Assembly: GCF_002879865.1 (NCBI RefSeq)
Contig: NZ_PNXY01000004.1
Coordinates: 338,839 to 402,838 of the forward strand
DNA: 64,000 bases
Reading direction: 5' to 3'
Source: Paraburkholderia rhynchosiae
GTDB taxonomy: Bacteria > Pseudomonadota > Gammaproteobacteria > Burkholderiales > Burkholderiaceae
Under the pieces are notes generated by a model that ran no database searches, was not told the origin of the DNA, and saw only the letters and a list, made by a program, of their open reading frames with translations. Every line of letters starts with the position of its first letter. Within the stretch, counting starts at the first letter, position 1. Made by a program: the position numbers and the translations under genes. Of this stretch, positions 8,649 to 18,215 are shown piece after piece.

Positions 8649-10384
8649 TGCGCGGCTCCGTTCGCCGCGTCCGCGGCCGGATTGCCCACCGACGCCGCGA
8701 GCGGCGTCTGGCCATGCGCGAAGTCGCCCGCGCGGCGGAAGTCTTCGAGATCGTTGACACCGCGCCAGTGGCCATGCACGTATTGCACCTCGATCGATTC
8801 GCCGGCTTCGACCAGCGCGTTAAGCAACGCGGGCATGTCGAGCGATGCGAAATCCGGGCGCGCCTGCAACTGGCGCATGACCGCTTGCAGACGCTCGCGT
8901 CCTTCACCGCGCACATTCAGCAGACCGACCCAGCGCCCATGCGGCGTTTGTGCAGCGATCGACGACGACGCGTCCTTCCCGCTCGACACATGACGCAGCA
9001 CGACCTTGTTGCCGAACAGGCCGCGGTCGTCGCCCGCCGAACACCACGCGAAGTCGCGCACGCTGGCGTTTTCCGCGTCGGTCAGCGACGAATCCACCAC
9101 CACGCTGAACGCCGCTTCGCTTTCCACCAGATCGCGCAGGATATAGCTGCGGAACAGCAGATCACCGTACGAGATCAGCGTGTCGCCCGCGAGCTTGTCG
9201 AGCGTGGCGCCGTCGAGCGCGCACGCGAGCGATGCGAGTTCGCCCGTTTGCGCGTGCTTCTCGTTGACGACGAGCTTGATGCCGGCCGTATCGATTGCAT
9301 CGGCGCGATAACCGCCGACCACCGTGATGTCGTTGACGCCCTGCTTCTTGAACGCGTCGACGAGCCAGCGCAACAGCGGCTTGCCCGCGATCGGCAGCAT
9401 GACTTTCGGCCGGTCTTCCGTGACGGCTTCAAGGCCCTTGCCGCGGCTCGCCGCGAGCACGACAGCGGAACCCGCCGAGCGGCCACTCGACAGATAACGG
9501 TCTTCGGCTTCCGAATATTCGTCGGCGTCCTGCAAACGGAAAATTTCGTTGACGGTGGCGACGCGGTCTTCAACGTTGACAAGCGTTTCGCTCGAATGAA
9601 TCTCCCGCGCGACGGCCTGCATTGCCGAGGTGGCAGCGCGAATCAGATGGTTCGCCCAGATCACCGTGCTGATTCCGGCTTCGCGGAACACTTCGGTCGG
9701 CGTGCTGTAGTACTTGGTCGGCACGATGACGAGCGGCCCGCGCCCGGCCCACTCGCGCGCGAACTCGAGAATTTCGTCGGGGCGCGAGAGCTTGCTATGA
9801 ATCAGGATCGCGTCCGCGCCGGCTCGCCGGTAGGCTTCCGCGCGGCGCAGCGCCTCGTCCATGCCCCAGCCGGCGATCAGCGCTTCCACGCGCGCGACGA
9901 TCGAAAAATTCTCGTCCGACTGCGAGTCCTTGCCGGCCTTGATCTTGCCGCAAAATTCGTCGATGTTGGCGAGCGGTTGCGCTTCGCCGTTGATGAAACT
10001 GTTGGTCTTTGGAAACTGCTTGTCCTCGATACATACGCCGGCAATCCCGCGCTGTTCGAGCTTGCGCACGAGGCGGCGCACGTTGTTGAAATTGCCGTAG
10101 CCGGTGTCGCCGTCCAGAAGAATCGGCAGATCACTCGCGTCGGCCATGAATTCCAGGTTGTCGACCACTTGCGTCCAGCTTGCTTCGTTGTTGTCGCGCA
10201 CGCCGAATTGCGCGGAGATCGCGAGTCCCGAACCCCAGATCGCTTTGAAACCGGCTTCGCGGACGATGCGCGCGGACAGGCCGTTATGCGCCTCCATCAT
10301 GAATTCGAGTTCGTTGCTGACAAGCATCTGGCGCAGACGTGCGCTACGGGAAGCGGAGACGAAGGCGGGTTCGCGGGCATTCAT
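8645..10384 (-). CDS. pepM: PEP mutase fused to AEP cytidylyltransferase-like domain
   Basis: Two-domain enzyme (579 residues). Residues 1-290 are PEP mutase: DGDTGYG (92-98) binds Mg-phosphonopyruvate, and [10 protein letters not shown] (120-129) is the EDKxxxxxNS gate motif that separates true mutases from isocitrate-lyase relatives. From about residue 305 a nucleotidyltransferase domain follows ([13 protein letters not shown], then PIAGKPLL), matching PntC-type CTP:phosphonate cytidylyltransferases. Together they start from PEP and prepare CMP-AEP for transfer to a glycan or lipid. ATG 10384 is chosen for its AAGGAG box; an upstream in-frame start at 10438 lacks one. First gene of pepM-ppd-phnW. 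Confidence 0.92.
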   Translation of the reverse strand: MNAREPAFVSASRSARLRQMLVSNELEFMMEAHNGLSARIVREAGFKAIWGSGLAISAQFGVRDNNEASWTQVVDNLEFMADASDLPILLDGDTGYGNFNNVRRLVRKLEQRGIAGVCIEDKQFPKTNSFINGEAQPLANIDEFCGKIKAGKDSQSDENFSIVARVEALIAGWGMDEALRRAEAYRRAGADAILIHSKLSRPDEILEFAREWAGRGPLVIVPTKYYSTPTEVFREAGISTVIWANHLIRAATSAMQAVAREIHSSETLVNVEDRVATVNEIFRLQDADEYSEAEDRYLSSGRSAGSAVVLAASRGKGLEAVTEDRPKVMLPIAGKPLLRWLVDAFKKQGVNDITVVGGYRADAIDTAGIKLVVNEKHAQTGELASLACALDGATLDKLAGDTLISYGDLLFRSYILRDLVESEAAFSVVVDSSLTDAENASVRDFAWCSAGDDRGLFGNKVVLRHVSSGKDASSSIAAQTPHGRWVGLLNVRGEGRERLQAVMRQLQARPDFASLDMPALLNALVEAGESIEVQYVHGHWRGVNDLEDFRRAGDFAHGQTPLAASVGNPAADAANGAAQ

Positions 10385-10949
10385 TTTCTGTACTCCTTGT
10401 AGCGGGCTTATTGGTACTCTTTTTGCCCGACTGGCCACTGGAAAATGGCGACTATAGCGGAATTTTCATTTATTGGTCATTTAGACGACTACCGTTTTCC
10501 GGCCTTGCCGTTAAGTGGAAAAATGTGTCGTTTTTTGCAGAGACGCAGAAGAGGAGCGCTTAGGAGTTGAGTGGCGTTTTGTGGAATGTTGATGCAAAGC
10601 CAAGCCGGCGTTGGGTGGGGCGCAAGGCTTCTGACCGGTCGGCCTCGAAAACCGACTGCCTTGTGTTAATTCCGGCGATTTTCTCCGGTGCGTTTTTCTA
10701 TTAATTAAAAATCGCCAATTAAACATATTTCCGCCAAGACTGGAATAAGCACACATTCGCGTTCACCGCTTTTTTAAAATAAGGACGGCACACACACGAC
10801 CCTCTATTGATCAGACGAAATTGGCTTAAAGGCACTCAAACAGCGGGTTTCCCCTGCCTCAGGAGACAACACAATCCGGCCGTAAACACAGTCAGCGACA
10901 AGCGAAACGCCAATCCGATTCACCGACCACTTTGCGAAGCACCCCTGCT
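10385..10949. other. Divergent intergenic region, phosphonate operon / chemoreceptor
   Basis: 565 bases holding the promoters of the phosphonate operon (minus) and the chemoreceptor (plus). The stretch 10670-10760 is notably AT-rich for this genome. No conserved ORF, clear operator or terminator was recognised. Confidence 0.5.
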
Positions 10950-12491
10950 ATGACTCTGAACAAAAAACTGGCCTCAATGATCGCCGTCCTGTGGGTCGGC
11001 CTGATCCTGATCGGCGGCTTCGGCGCATGGCAAAACCGTGCGTCGATGATGTCCGATCGCCGCGACCAACTCGCGTCGCTGATCGACCAGGCAAACCACG
11101 TCGTCGGACGCTACTACACGCTGGCGCAGCAGCACACCATCACGGAAGACGAAGCGAAGAAACAGGCGCTCGACACACTCGCGTCAATGCGCTACGGCAA
11201 GGACGGCTACATCTCGATCAACGATTCGCAGCCCATCATGTTGATGCATCCGTTCAAGAAGGAACTGATCGGCAAAAACCTCGCGCAATTCACCGACCCG
11301 GCGGGCAATCATCTGTTCGTGGACATCGTCAACGCGGGCAATCATGAAGGCGGCGGCTTCGTCGACTATCTGTGGTCCAAGCCCGGCAGCGACAAACCCG
11401 TGGCAAAGACCAGTTATTCGATGCACTTCACGCCGTGGGACTGGTACCTCGTCACCGGCATGTACATGGACGACGTGCAGCGCGCGTTCTACGCGAGCCT
11501 GCTGCGCTGGCTCGTCATCACCGTCGCGCTCGGCGCGACCGCCACGGGCATCATGCTGCTCGTGTTGCGCAGCATCCGCCGCTCGCTCGGCGGCGATCTC
11601 GAAGTGGCCGTCGAACATGCGCAACTGATGGCGCGCGGCAATCTCGCCGCGCATGTGCCGGTCAAGGAGAACGACGCCGGCAGCCTGCTGCATGCGTTGC
11701 AAACCATGCAGGCCGGTCTCGTCGACACGGTTTCGCGCGTGCGTGTCGGCACCGAGAACATCAACATCGGCGCGAGCGAAATCGCCGCCGGCAACACGGA
11801 TCTGTCACAGCGCACCGAGGAACAGGCGGCCGCGCTGGTTCAAACGGCGTCGAGCATGGATCAGATGACAGTCAACGTGAAGCAGAACGCGGACAGCGCG
11901 CAGCAAGCCGCGCAGCTTGCGGGTCAGGCGGCGGATGTCGCGACGCGCGGCAGCCGCGTCGTTGACGACGTGGTCCGCACGATGGGCGAGATCACCACGA
12001 GCTCGCGGCAGATCGGCGACATCATCGGCGTGATCGACGGCATCGCGTTCCAGACCAACATTCTGGCGTTGAACGCGGCGGTCGAAGCGGCCCGCGCAGG
12101 CGAACAGGGACGCGGCTTCGCAGTGGTCGCCGCCGAAGTGCGCAGCCTCGCGCAACGCTCGGCTACGGCCGCGAAAGAGATCAAGGCACTGATCGAGACG
12201 TCGACAAGCACGGTCGAAGCGGGCGCGTCCCTCGTCTCCAACGCGGGTTCCACAATGGGCGAGATCGTGCAATCGGTGCGTCGCGTGAATGAGATTCTCG
12301 AGGAAATCAGCAATGCGTCGCGCGAACAAAGCGCGGGCATCGAACAGGTGAATCGCGCGGTCGGAGAAATGGATCAGGTCACGCAGCAGAATGCGGCGCT
12401 GGTCGAGCAAGCCGCCGCCGCCGCGCATTCGCTGAAGGACCAGGTGGGCGCGTTGCGAGAAGCCATTTCGAGCTTCGCGTTGCCGGCCTGA
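10950..12491 (+). CDS. Methyl-accepting chemotaxis protein with single Cache sensor
   Basis: Transmembrane chemoreceptor, 513 residues. A first membrane helix (about 10-30) is followed by a periplasmic single Cache domain ([17 protein letters not shown] and [11 protein letters not shown] are typical), a second helix near 190-210, a HAMP linker and the cytoplasmic signalling domain. The hairpin-tip sequence [20 protein letters not shown] is intact, so it should couple to CheW/CheA. No che genes are adjacent: an orphan receptor. ATG 10950 is chosen; a TTG six codons upstream is possible. Such Cache domains often bind small carboxylates, but the ligand is unknown. Confidence 0.93.
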   Translation: MTLNKKLASMIAVLWVGLILIGGFGAWQNRASMMSDRRDQLASLIDQANHVVGRYYTLAQQHTITEDEAKKQALDTLASMRYGKDGYISINDSQPIMLMHPFKKELIGKNLAQFTDPAGNHLFVDIVNAGNHEGGGFVDYLWSKPGSDKPVAKTSYSMHFTPWDWYLVTGMYMDDVQRAFYASLLRWLVITVALGATATGIMLLVLRSIRRSLGGDLEVAVEHAQLMARGNLAAHVPVKENDAGSLLHALQTMQAGLVDTVSRVRVGTENINIGASEIAAGNTDLSQRTEEQAAALVQTASSMDQMTVNVKQNADSAQQAAQLAGQAADVATRGSRVVDDVVRTMGEITTSSRQIGDIIGVIDGIAFQTNILALNAAVEAARAGEQGRGFAVVAAEVRSLAQRSATAAKEIKALIETSTSTVEAGASLVSNAGSTMGEIVQSVRRVNEILEEISNASREQSAGIEQVNRAVGEMDQVTQQNAALVEQAAAAAHSLKDQVGALREAISSFALPA

Positions 12492-12603
12492 AGATGAAGG
12501 CATACGCATAAAAACAAGGCACCCGACAGCGGAGAACGCCTCTTTAACAACACGCCGCCTCGAAACCGGAGGCATCGATCGAACGCGACGGGACGTAAAA
12601 GCG

Positions 12604-12639
12604 GCCGCACGGATTCTTGAAATCCGCGCGGCTTTTTTT
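12604..12639 (+). terminator. Rho-independent terminator after chemoreceptor
   Basis: A GC-rich stem (GCCG, then CGGATT / AATCCG, then CGGC) with loop CTTGA is followed by seven T residues at 12633-12639. Confidence 0.8.
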
Positions 12640-12762
12640 CGTCCGTCGCGCGAGTTCGCTTGCAGGAATCTCGCATACAGATTACGTTCTCATTACAATG
12701 AGCTGTGCCGCTTTCGAGCGACGCAAGTTAATCCGCTGTTTATCCGCTGTTTATCCGCACCC

Positions 12763-14535
12763 ATGATCCAGAACAAAAAGTCCCAGCCGCGCGACTCGTA
12801 CGCGCCGGTCGCGAAGAACCAGTTGCTGGTTGCGCGCCTGCCGATGTGGCGCTCGAAATTCATCGTCGTGCTGGTGTTCGGCGCGTTTGCGGCGCTGGTC
12901 GGCCGCGCGTTCTGGGTGCAGGTCGTGAACCGCGACTTCTACGTCGACCAGGGGCAAAAACGTTATCAACGCACGATCGAGCTCGATGCAACACGCGGGC
13001 GGATTGTCGACCGCAACGGCTCGATGCTTGCCGTAAGTCTCGCGACCTACGAGATCTGGGCATCGCCGAAACTGCTCGACGAAGCCGCGCTGCCGCCGCT
13101 CTCGAAGCTGCTCGACCTGCCGCTCGCGGAACTGCGCCGGCGTCTTAACGGCGACAAAACGTTTGTTCTGCTCAAGCGCCAGGTGGACGCGGAGACAGCG
13201 GGTCATCTGTCGAAGCTCGGACTCGCGGGCATCACGCAGATCGCGGATTCCAAGCGTTTTTATCCTGAGGGCGAGTCGGCGGCTCACGTGGTCGGCTTCA
13301 CGGATATCGAGGACAACGGCCAGGAAGGCGTCGAGCTCGCCGTCAACGAGCAACTGCTCGGCGTGCCGGGGCATCGCGAAGTGATCCGCGACCGGCTCGG
13401 CCGGGTCGTGTCGGAGACGCGGCCGCTCGTGCCCGCGCAAAACGGCGAGACGATCCATTTAACAATCGACCGGCGCATTCAGCAGCTCGCGTATGGACAG
13501 TTGAAGGAAGCGATCGCGAAGCATCACGCGGAAGCCGGCAGCGTGGTTGTGCTCGACGCGCGCAATGGCGAGATTCTCGCGCTCGCCAATTATCCGAGCT
13601 TCGATCCGAACGACCGCGCGCGTCTAACGGGCCGGCAATTGCGCAATCGCGCGGTGGTCGACACGTTCGAGCCCGGTTCGACGATCAAGCCAGTGGTCGT
13701 CGCGCTTTCCATCGACGAAGGCAAGGTGCGGCCGCAAAGCATCATCGACACGGCGCCGGGCTGGTACAAGATCGGTCCGGCGGTGATCCACGACACGTCG
13801 AATCATGGCGCGATGACCGTTGCCGAGGCGGTGCAGAAGTCGAGCAATATCGCACTCGCCAAGCTCGCACTCAACCTGCCCGCCGAGAAAATCTGGGCCA
13901 AGTATCAGGACTACGGACTCGGCTTGCGGCCCGAGCTGACCTTTCCAGGCGTGGCATCGGGCAAGGTGCGCCCGTATAAGCGTTGGCGCCCGATCGAGCA
14001 GGCGACCATGGCGTATGGCTACGGGCTCTCTGCGTCGCTGCTGCAGATCGCGCAGATCTACACCGCCTATGCTGGCGACGGCACGATGCATCACGTGCGT
14101 TTGTTGCGTGCAGGTGCAGGTGCAGGTGCAGGTGCGAACGCGAATGGGAATGGGAATGCGAGTGTCGATGCCGCGGCGCCAGCTTCGAACACGCGCCACA
14201 CGGTCACCACGCCGACCACTGCGCGCGCGATTCGTTCGATGCTAGAAATGGCGACCGGCGATGGCGGCACAGGACGCGCCGCGACAGTGGAAGGTTATCG
14301 CGTCGGCGGCAAGACCGGCACGGCACGCAAGCAGGTCGGCGCGACCTACGCGAAGAACCATTACCGCGCGCTGTTCGTCGGCATGGCGCCCATGAGCGAC
14401 CCGCGGCTGGTCGTTGCCGTGATGATCGACGACCCGGCCGGCAAGGCGTTCTATGGCGGCACCGTCGCGGGACCGGTGTTTAGCGGAGTGACCGGCGGCG
14501 CACTGCAATTGCTTGGCGTGCCACCGGATGCCTGA
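12763..14535 (+). CDS. Class B penicillin-binding protein (FtsI/PBP3 paralogue)
   Basis: Septal-type peptidoglycan transpeptidase, 590 residues. A short cytoplasmic tail and one membrane anchor (about 33-55) precede the PBP dimerisation domain and the transpeptidase domain. Active-site motifs: STIK (306-309), SSN (360-362), KTGT (517-520). It stands alone, without ftsL, ftsW or mur genes, so it is likely a second copy beside the dcw-cluster ftsI. A Gly/Ala/Asn-rich insertion (about 450-465), encoded by a short tandem repeat, lies between the SxN and KTG motifs. Whether it works in division or under special growth conditions cannot be told. Confidence 0.92.
   Translation: MIQNKKSQPRDSYAPVAKNQLLVARLPMWRSKFIVVLVFGAFAALVGRAFWVQVVNRDFYVDQGQKRYQRTIELDATRGRIVDRNGSMLAVSLATYEIWASPKLLDEAALPPLSKLLDLPLAELRRRLNGDKTFVLLKRQVDAETAGHLSKLGLAGITQIADSKRFYPEGESAAHVVGFTDIEDNGQEGVELAVNEQLLGVPGHREVIRDRLGRVVSETRPLVPAQNGETIHLTIDRRIQQLAYGQLKEAIAKHHAEAGSVVVLDARNGEILALANYPSFDPNDRARLTGRQLRNRAVVDTFEPGSTIKPVVVALSIDEGKVRPQSIIDTAPGWYKIGPAVIHDTSNHGAMTVAEAVQKSSNIALAKLALNLPAEKIWAKYQDYGLGLRPELTFPGVASGKVRPYKRWRPIEQATMAYGYGLSASLLQIAQIYTAYAGDGTMHHVRLLRAGAGAGAGANANGNGNASVDAAAPASNTRHTVTTPTTARAIRSMLEMATGDGGTGRAATVEGYRVGGKTGTARKQVGATYAKNHYRALFVGMAPMSDPRLVVAVMIDDPAGKAFYGGTVAGPVFSGVTGGALQLLGVPPDA
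14110..14160 (+). repeat. Hexanucleotide repeat inside the PBP gene
   Basis: Four perfect copies of GCAGGT (14110-14133) encode Ala-Gly repeats, followed by a degenerate GGGAAT repeat encoding Gly/Asn/Ala. The 6-base unit keeps frame, so copy-number change would alter linker length and not truncate the protein. Confidence 0.85.
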
Positions 14536-14624
14536 AGCAAGCGAGCGGATCTTGATGGTACGCGCACCGCGCACGCCTTTTGCACGATCTTAAGTCTGGC
14601 TTAATTCTTTGCTGTAACCATACT

Positions 14625-14671
14625 GCTCAACATCCCCTGTTGAGCCGCCAGATCATCGGCGGCGTTTTTTT
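14625..14671 (+). terminator. Two adjacent hairpins with T-tract downstream of the PBP gene
   Basis: First hairpin: GCTCAACA (14625-14632) pairs with TGTTGAGC (14638-14645) around TCCCC. Second: GCCGCC (14644-14649) pairs with GGCGGC (14658-14663), followed directly by a T run (14665-14671). The arms share two bases, so the hairpins compete or stack. Most simply the terminator of the PBP gene, 90 bases after its stop; it also lies 60 bases before the next ORF, so attenuation is possible. Confidence 0.65.
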
Positions 14672-14733
14672 CAGGGATGTTGCCGACGCGCTAAAAAGAC
14701 GGGCTGCATGCCTGCAAAGAAGGAGTTCAAACC

Positions 14734-14991
14734 ATGGTTGAGAACACGGTATTCGAGCATCTGCGCGCCATGCCTGACAACGAATGGGTCCGGCAGATTC
14801 ACTCATGCAAGGTCTCGGACCCGCTGCAACCGCCTTGGGGACGCTCGTACCGGCTCGTCGAATGGACCATGAAGCACACACCCGAACCGAGCCGCCGCGT
14901 CGTACCCGCCGAGAGCACACCGCTTGAAATCGCACAGGCCGTCGTATCGCATGTGCCTGGCCGGCGCTTCTGTCAGCACGGCGACGAATAG
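14734..14991 (+). CDS. Hypothetical protein, 85 residues
   Basis: Small soluble protein, no signal or membrane segment, with two cysteines (in HSCKVSD and RRFCQHG) and several Trp. A good AAGGAG box 8 bases before the ATG supports the start. No recognised domain. Its last 19 bases overlap the end of the convergent DsbA-family gene, so the transcripts would be antisense at their 3' ends. Base composition is that of its neighbours. Confidence 0.65.
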   Translation: MVENTVFEHLRAMPDNEWVRQIHSCKVSDPLQPPWGRSYRLVEWTMKHTPEPSRRVVPAESTPLEIAQAVVSHVPGRRFCQHGDE

Positions 14992-15605
14992 CAAAAGTCC
15001 AACGCGTCTTCAAGCCGGTCGTTGCCCCAAAACATCTCGTCGCCGACAAAGAATGTCGGCGCACCAAAAATGCCTTTCGCCGCAGCGGCTTCTGTCTGCT
15101 CGCGCAGACGCAGTTTATTCGCGTCGCGTTGTGCATCGGCGATGATCTGTTGTGCGGGCAAGCCGAGCTTCGCGAGCGCTTCGCTCACTACTTCCATCGA
15201 ACCGATATCGCGATCATGAACGAAGTTCTGTTGCATGATCTCGCGGCAATATGCGCCGATCCATTCACGCTCCGCGCCGAGCAGCGCGACGCGCATCGCC
15301 AGTAACGCGGCGCGCGGAAAAACGCTCGGACGTGTCAACGCAATGCCGTATTTGCGGCACTGGCGCTCCATGTCCTTCCACACGTATGCCCCCTTCTCTT
15401 TTTGCAGCACGAATGGAGAATTATCAAAACCGAGCGCGCGAAAAACAGGTCCGAGCAGAAACGGCCGCCAACGAATACGCACCCCTCGCGCCTCGGCCTG
15501 AGCCTCGATGCGCATGACGCTGAGATAGCTGTAGTTGCTGCCGAAGTCGAACCAGAACTCGATGTCGCGCGCCGGTGTGATCGGTGTTTCTACGGTGTGG
15601 TTCAT
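14973..15605 (-). CDS. DsbA-family 2-hydroxychromene-2-carboxylate isomerase-like protein
   Basis: Thioredoxin-fold protein of the HCCA isomerase/kappa-GST group, 210 residues. The N-terminal FWFDFGSNYSYL has the serine typical of this branch in place of the CxxC of disulfide oxidoreductases, so GSH-dependent isomerase chemistry is likelier than disulfide exchange. The cis-proline motif GAPTFFVG is present near residue 185. No signal peptide. No aromatic-degradation genes are adjacent, so the annotated reaction (a naphthalene-pathway step) is a family label, not a demonstrated function. Confidence 0.85.
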   Translation of the reverse strand: MNHTVETPITPARDIEFWFDFGSNYSYLSVMRIEAQAEARGVRIRWRPFLLGPVFRALGFDNSPFVLQKEKGAYVWKDMERQCRKYGIALTRPSVFPRAALLAMRVALLGAEREWIGAYCREIMQQNFVHDRDIGSMEVVSEALAKLGLPAQQIIADAQRDANKLRLREQTEAAAAKGIFGAPTFFVGDEMFWGNDRLEDALDFCYSSPC

Positions 15606-15706
15606 CTCTTCTCTCTTGCAATGTCCAACGGTTACGCGAGAAAGCGTTGCCTACGATGAGACCTCTGTGTCTGTAAGAAGTCGGGATATAACGCCAGCGA
15701 CTCACG

Positions 15707-15958
15707 TTGCTGGAACTGCGCAATCTGATCGATTGCGGCGTGCAACAGGCGCGTGCCACGGACCGCACGCTGGTCGAACGCGGCGAACCGCGCATGACGC
15801 TGCGTATCAGGATCGCGCAGGAAGTGCTGCGCGTCGGCGAAATCGACGATACACGGCAAATCAGCCGCGCGGAGCAGGAAAGACTCGCGGTGCGTACTCA
15901 GGAGCAGATGGAATACGCACGCGAAGGCCGCTTGAGAAGACAGCGCCGCAACATCTAG
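15707..15958 (+). CDS. Hypothetical protein or 3' fragment, 83 residues
   Basis: An Arg/Glu-rich, probably helical polypeptide with coding-like codon use, ending at a TAG at 15956. There is no ATG near the start: the frame opens after a stop at 15689 and the only early start candidates are TTG 15707 or a later ATG. It could be a small gene with TTG start or the surviving end of a broken gene. It converges on the LysE-type gene 20 bases away. No domain recognised. Confidence 0.4.
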   Translation: MLELRNLIDCGVQQARATDRTLVERGEPRMTLRIRIAQEVLRVGEIDDTRQISRAEQERLAVRTQEQMEYAREGRLRRQRRNI

Positions 15959-15977
15959 CCCAAAAGGCAGCGTCCGG

Positions 15978-16604
15978 TCAGCGCGTTTGCGTGGCCACAC
16001 GCAGGCCGAGCGAGATAAACAGCACACCGATAATCTTGTTCTGCCAGCGGCGAAGCCACGTCAAGCGACTCACGAGTTTGCCCAGCGGACGAATCGTCAG
16101 CACGATCAGCGTCGTGTAAAGCGCGCTCATGCCGACAAAGATCAGCCCCAATGTTGTGAATTGCAGGAACGTCGAGCCATGTTCGGGGTGAACGAACTGC
16201 GGAAGAAACGCGAGAAAAAAGAGCGCGGTCTTCGGGTTCAGCACTTCGGCGGGAATTGCCTGAAAGAACGCTTTCGATGCAGACACGGACGCCATCGCAG
16301 GCATCTGCGTGTTCGTCTGTTTCTCTCGCAACGCCCGAATGCCGAGATAAACGAGGTAAGCCGCGCCGACCCATTTCACCGCATTAAACGCGAGCGCCGA
16401 TGTCATCAGCAATGCCGAGAGGCCGACTGCCGCGCCGAGCGTATGAATGAAATCGCCGACCGCAATGCCGAGGCCGGTGAAGATGCCCGCCTTGCGTCCG
16501 CCGTGGACGGTGCGCGTCAAAACCAGCAGCACAGCCGGCCCGGGGATCAGAAAGAGCCCGAGAACGACGGCGACGAAGGTCCCTAACGTAGATAACTCAA
16601 GCAT
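15978..16604 (-). CDS. LysE/RhtB-family amino-acid exporter
   Basis: Inner-membrane exporter of the LysE/RhtB superfamily, 208 residues with about six hydrophobic helices. The early motif FLIPGPAVLLVL matches the family GPxxxxV signature, and the helix-3 region KWVGAAYLVYLGIRAL is characteristic. ATG 16604 is chosen for its AGGAGA box; two palindromic repeat hairpins lie directly upstream in the leader (16618-16715). Substrate unknown; homoserine, threonine, lysine or other amino acids are possible. A second family member lies at 18918-19538. Confidence 0.88.
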   Translation of the reverse strand: MLELSTLGTFVAVVLGLFLIPGPAVLLVLTRTVHGGRKAGIFTGLGIAVGDFIHTLGAAVGLSALLMTSALAFNAVKWVGAAYLVYLGIRALREKQTNTQMPAMASVSASKAFFQAIPAEVLNPKTALFFLAFLPQFVHPEHGSTFLQFTTLGLIFVGMSALYTTLIVLTIRPLGKLVSRLTWLRRWQNKIIGVLFISLGLRVATQTR

Positions 16605-16617
16605 ATTGTCTCCTGTC

Positions 16618-16715
16618 CCATGCAAAGCTGTCGGCCCGGAGTTGGCGCTTCAGCGCCTTACTCCGGCCCCATGCAAAGCTGTCGATCAGAGTCAGTGCTT
16701 TAGCACTTGCTCCAA
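16618..16715. repeat. Two copies of a palindromic intergenic repeat
   Basis: Each unit starts with ATGCAAAGCTGTCG (16621 region and 16671-16684) and contains a near-perfect palindrome. Copy 1: CCGGAGT ... GGCGCT-TC-AGCGCC ... ACTCCGG (16636-16666). Copy 2: GAG ... AGTGCT-TT-AGCACT ... CTC (16689-16712). Both lie in the 5' leader of the LysE gene, just upstream of its ribosome-binding site. Related hairpins occur at 33585-33663 in the same position relative to another gene. Confidence 0.85.
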
Positions 16716-17018
16716 CGCAAGCAAAGCATCGACTCTGTCCCATGCAAGTTGTTTTTTGCGTCCGGCTGTTTTCAAGGCGATCGGTTCGCCCAGTGTACTG
16801 CACGCACCGCGACAGCGCTCAGGCGCTTCTTTGTATAGCACTGTATCCGGCGAGCGCGTCGATACACGCGCTTGCATATACGACCGCTACTGGACACAGA
16901 CGCGATACATTCACGCGCTTCAATACGTTCACTCCTTCGACAACCTGGCGTCATCGCCAATCGGATCTCGTATGCCCGGTACCATCGCTTCCGAATCGCC
17001 AGCCCGTCGCCGTTTTGG

Positions 17019-17239
17019 CAGGCGCCGCCGGAATTGCTGGGCATTCACGTCAATTTTCCCGCAACCGTCCCACCCGGAATTGCGAAAACTATCAGGCGCC
17101 GCGCAGCTGGACCGAACGTGCATATCACAATCTGATCTATTACAACCGGCCCGATAAAGGCGCCCATTTTGCAGCGTGGGAAGAGCCGCAATTGTTCGCG
17201 CAAGAAGTTCGCGCGGGTTTGAGGCCGCTGCGCACATAA
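17019..17239 (+). pseudogene. Epoxide hydrolase remnant (C-terminal part, frameshifted)
   Basis: Two stretches typical of microsomal-type epoxide hydrolases survive in different frames: APPELLGIHVNFPATVPP (about 17022-17080) and, after a deletion and frame change, SWTERAYHN, then NLIYYNRPDKGAHFAAWEEP and LFAQEVRAGLRPLR up to the stop at 17239. The histidine in GAHFAAWE would be the catalytic one. The nucleophile region and most of the protein are absent, so the locus cannot make an active hydrolase. The 300 bases upstream hold no recognisable gene. Confidence 0.75.
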
Positions 17240-17376
17240 TTCGCGCATTGGACCAGGCCGCAAGGTCACCCGCTCACTACCGGATCCGGTGCCAAAGTAG
17301 CTATGATTCGAGTCCTGAGCCCCAGACAACGGGCTCACGAATCTCCTCATTCATCGCTATTGACCGGAATTCCCAG

Positions 17377-17958
17377 GTGACTTACACGCTGTCGACGCGG
17401 CACATTCACGAACTCGAGATCCGCAAGAGCCGGTTCATTGCGTATGCCATACCCGTCGAGGATCGCGACGCCGCGATGGACGAACTGCGCCGTCTGCGCG
17501 AAGAACATCCCACGGCGACGCACGTATGCTGGGCGCTCCTGGCAGGCGGCCAGTCCGGGATGTCCGATGACGGCGAGCCGTCCGGCACTGCAGGCCGGCC
17601 TATTCTCGAAGTGCTGCGGCATCACGATCTCGACGGCGTGCTCGCCGCCGTCGTCCGCTATTACGGCGGCGTGAAGCTCGGCGCAGGCGGCCTCGTGCGT
17701 GCGTACACCGACGCGATTGCATCGGCGCTGCTGGGCGCACCGCGAGTCGAACGGATTGCCCTGACTTCGCTGACGGTTGAAGTCGGATATGCCGACGAAG
17801 CGAAGGTGCGCCGATGGATCGAAGCGGAAGGCTACGCACTCGCGGATACCGCGCACGCAATGCTGGTGAAGATGACGATCCGCTTGCCGGTCAATGCGGT
17901 CGACGGCGCGCGTAGTGCGTTGGTCGATATGACACAGGGCAAAGCCGGCTTCGTCTGA
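17377..17958 (+). CDS. yigZ: IMPACT/YigZ family protein
   Basis: Small conserved cytosolic protein, 193 residues. GTG 17377 is taken as start because family members begin just before an ExxIxKSRF segment, seen here as ELEIRKSRFIAYAIPV; the frame is open further upstream without a plausible start. The core SGMSDDGEPSGTAGRPIL and VVRYYGGVKLGAGGL are diagnostic of UPF0029. The C-terminal half has the ferredoxin-like domain of bacterial YigZ. The molecular role is unsettled; eukaryotic IMPACT acts in translation control. It appears monocistronic. Confidence 0.9.
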   Translation: MTYTLSTRHIHELEIRKSRFIAYAIPVEDRDAAMDELRRLREEHPTATHVCWALLAGGQSGMSDDGEPSGTAGRPILEVLRHHDLDGVLAAVVRYYGGVKLGAGGLVRAYTDAIASALLGAPRVERIALTSLTVEVGYADEAKVRRWIEAEGYALADTAHAMLVKMTIRLPVNAVDGARSALVDMTQGKAGFV

Positions 17959-18215
17959 CGGCTGCAATACGTCGGCTTCATGAAAGCCGCGCCTCGCACG
18001 AGGATCGGGAGAATAGAAGCCGGTGTCTTATTTAGAAGATGGCTTATTCGTGGCCGCTGTTACCATGCTGTTCTCCGACGGCACGTATCACCACTTAAAG
18101 GGCCACTTTTCTGACCTCGACCGCCGCTTGTTCCAGCACAGCGCCAGAATCTGCGCGACACGGTTCGTGTGTACCGCGCCTGAACGCCTGCATGCCAACA
18201 CCTTTGAGGTACGCC

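Noticed and set aside
8648..10402. Long plus-strand open frame opposite the PEP mutase fusion
   Set aside because: Exact antisense of a gene with intact family motifs, with Arg/His-rich composition.
16742..17239. A single intact gene spanning the epoxide hydrolase similarity
   Set aside because: The similarity changes frame around 17095, and most of the enzyme, including the nucleophile region, is missing.
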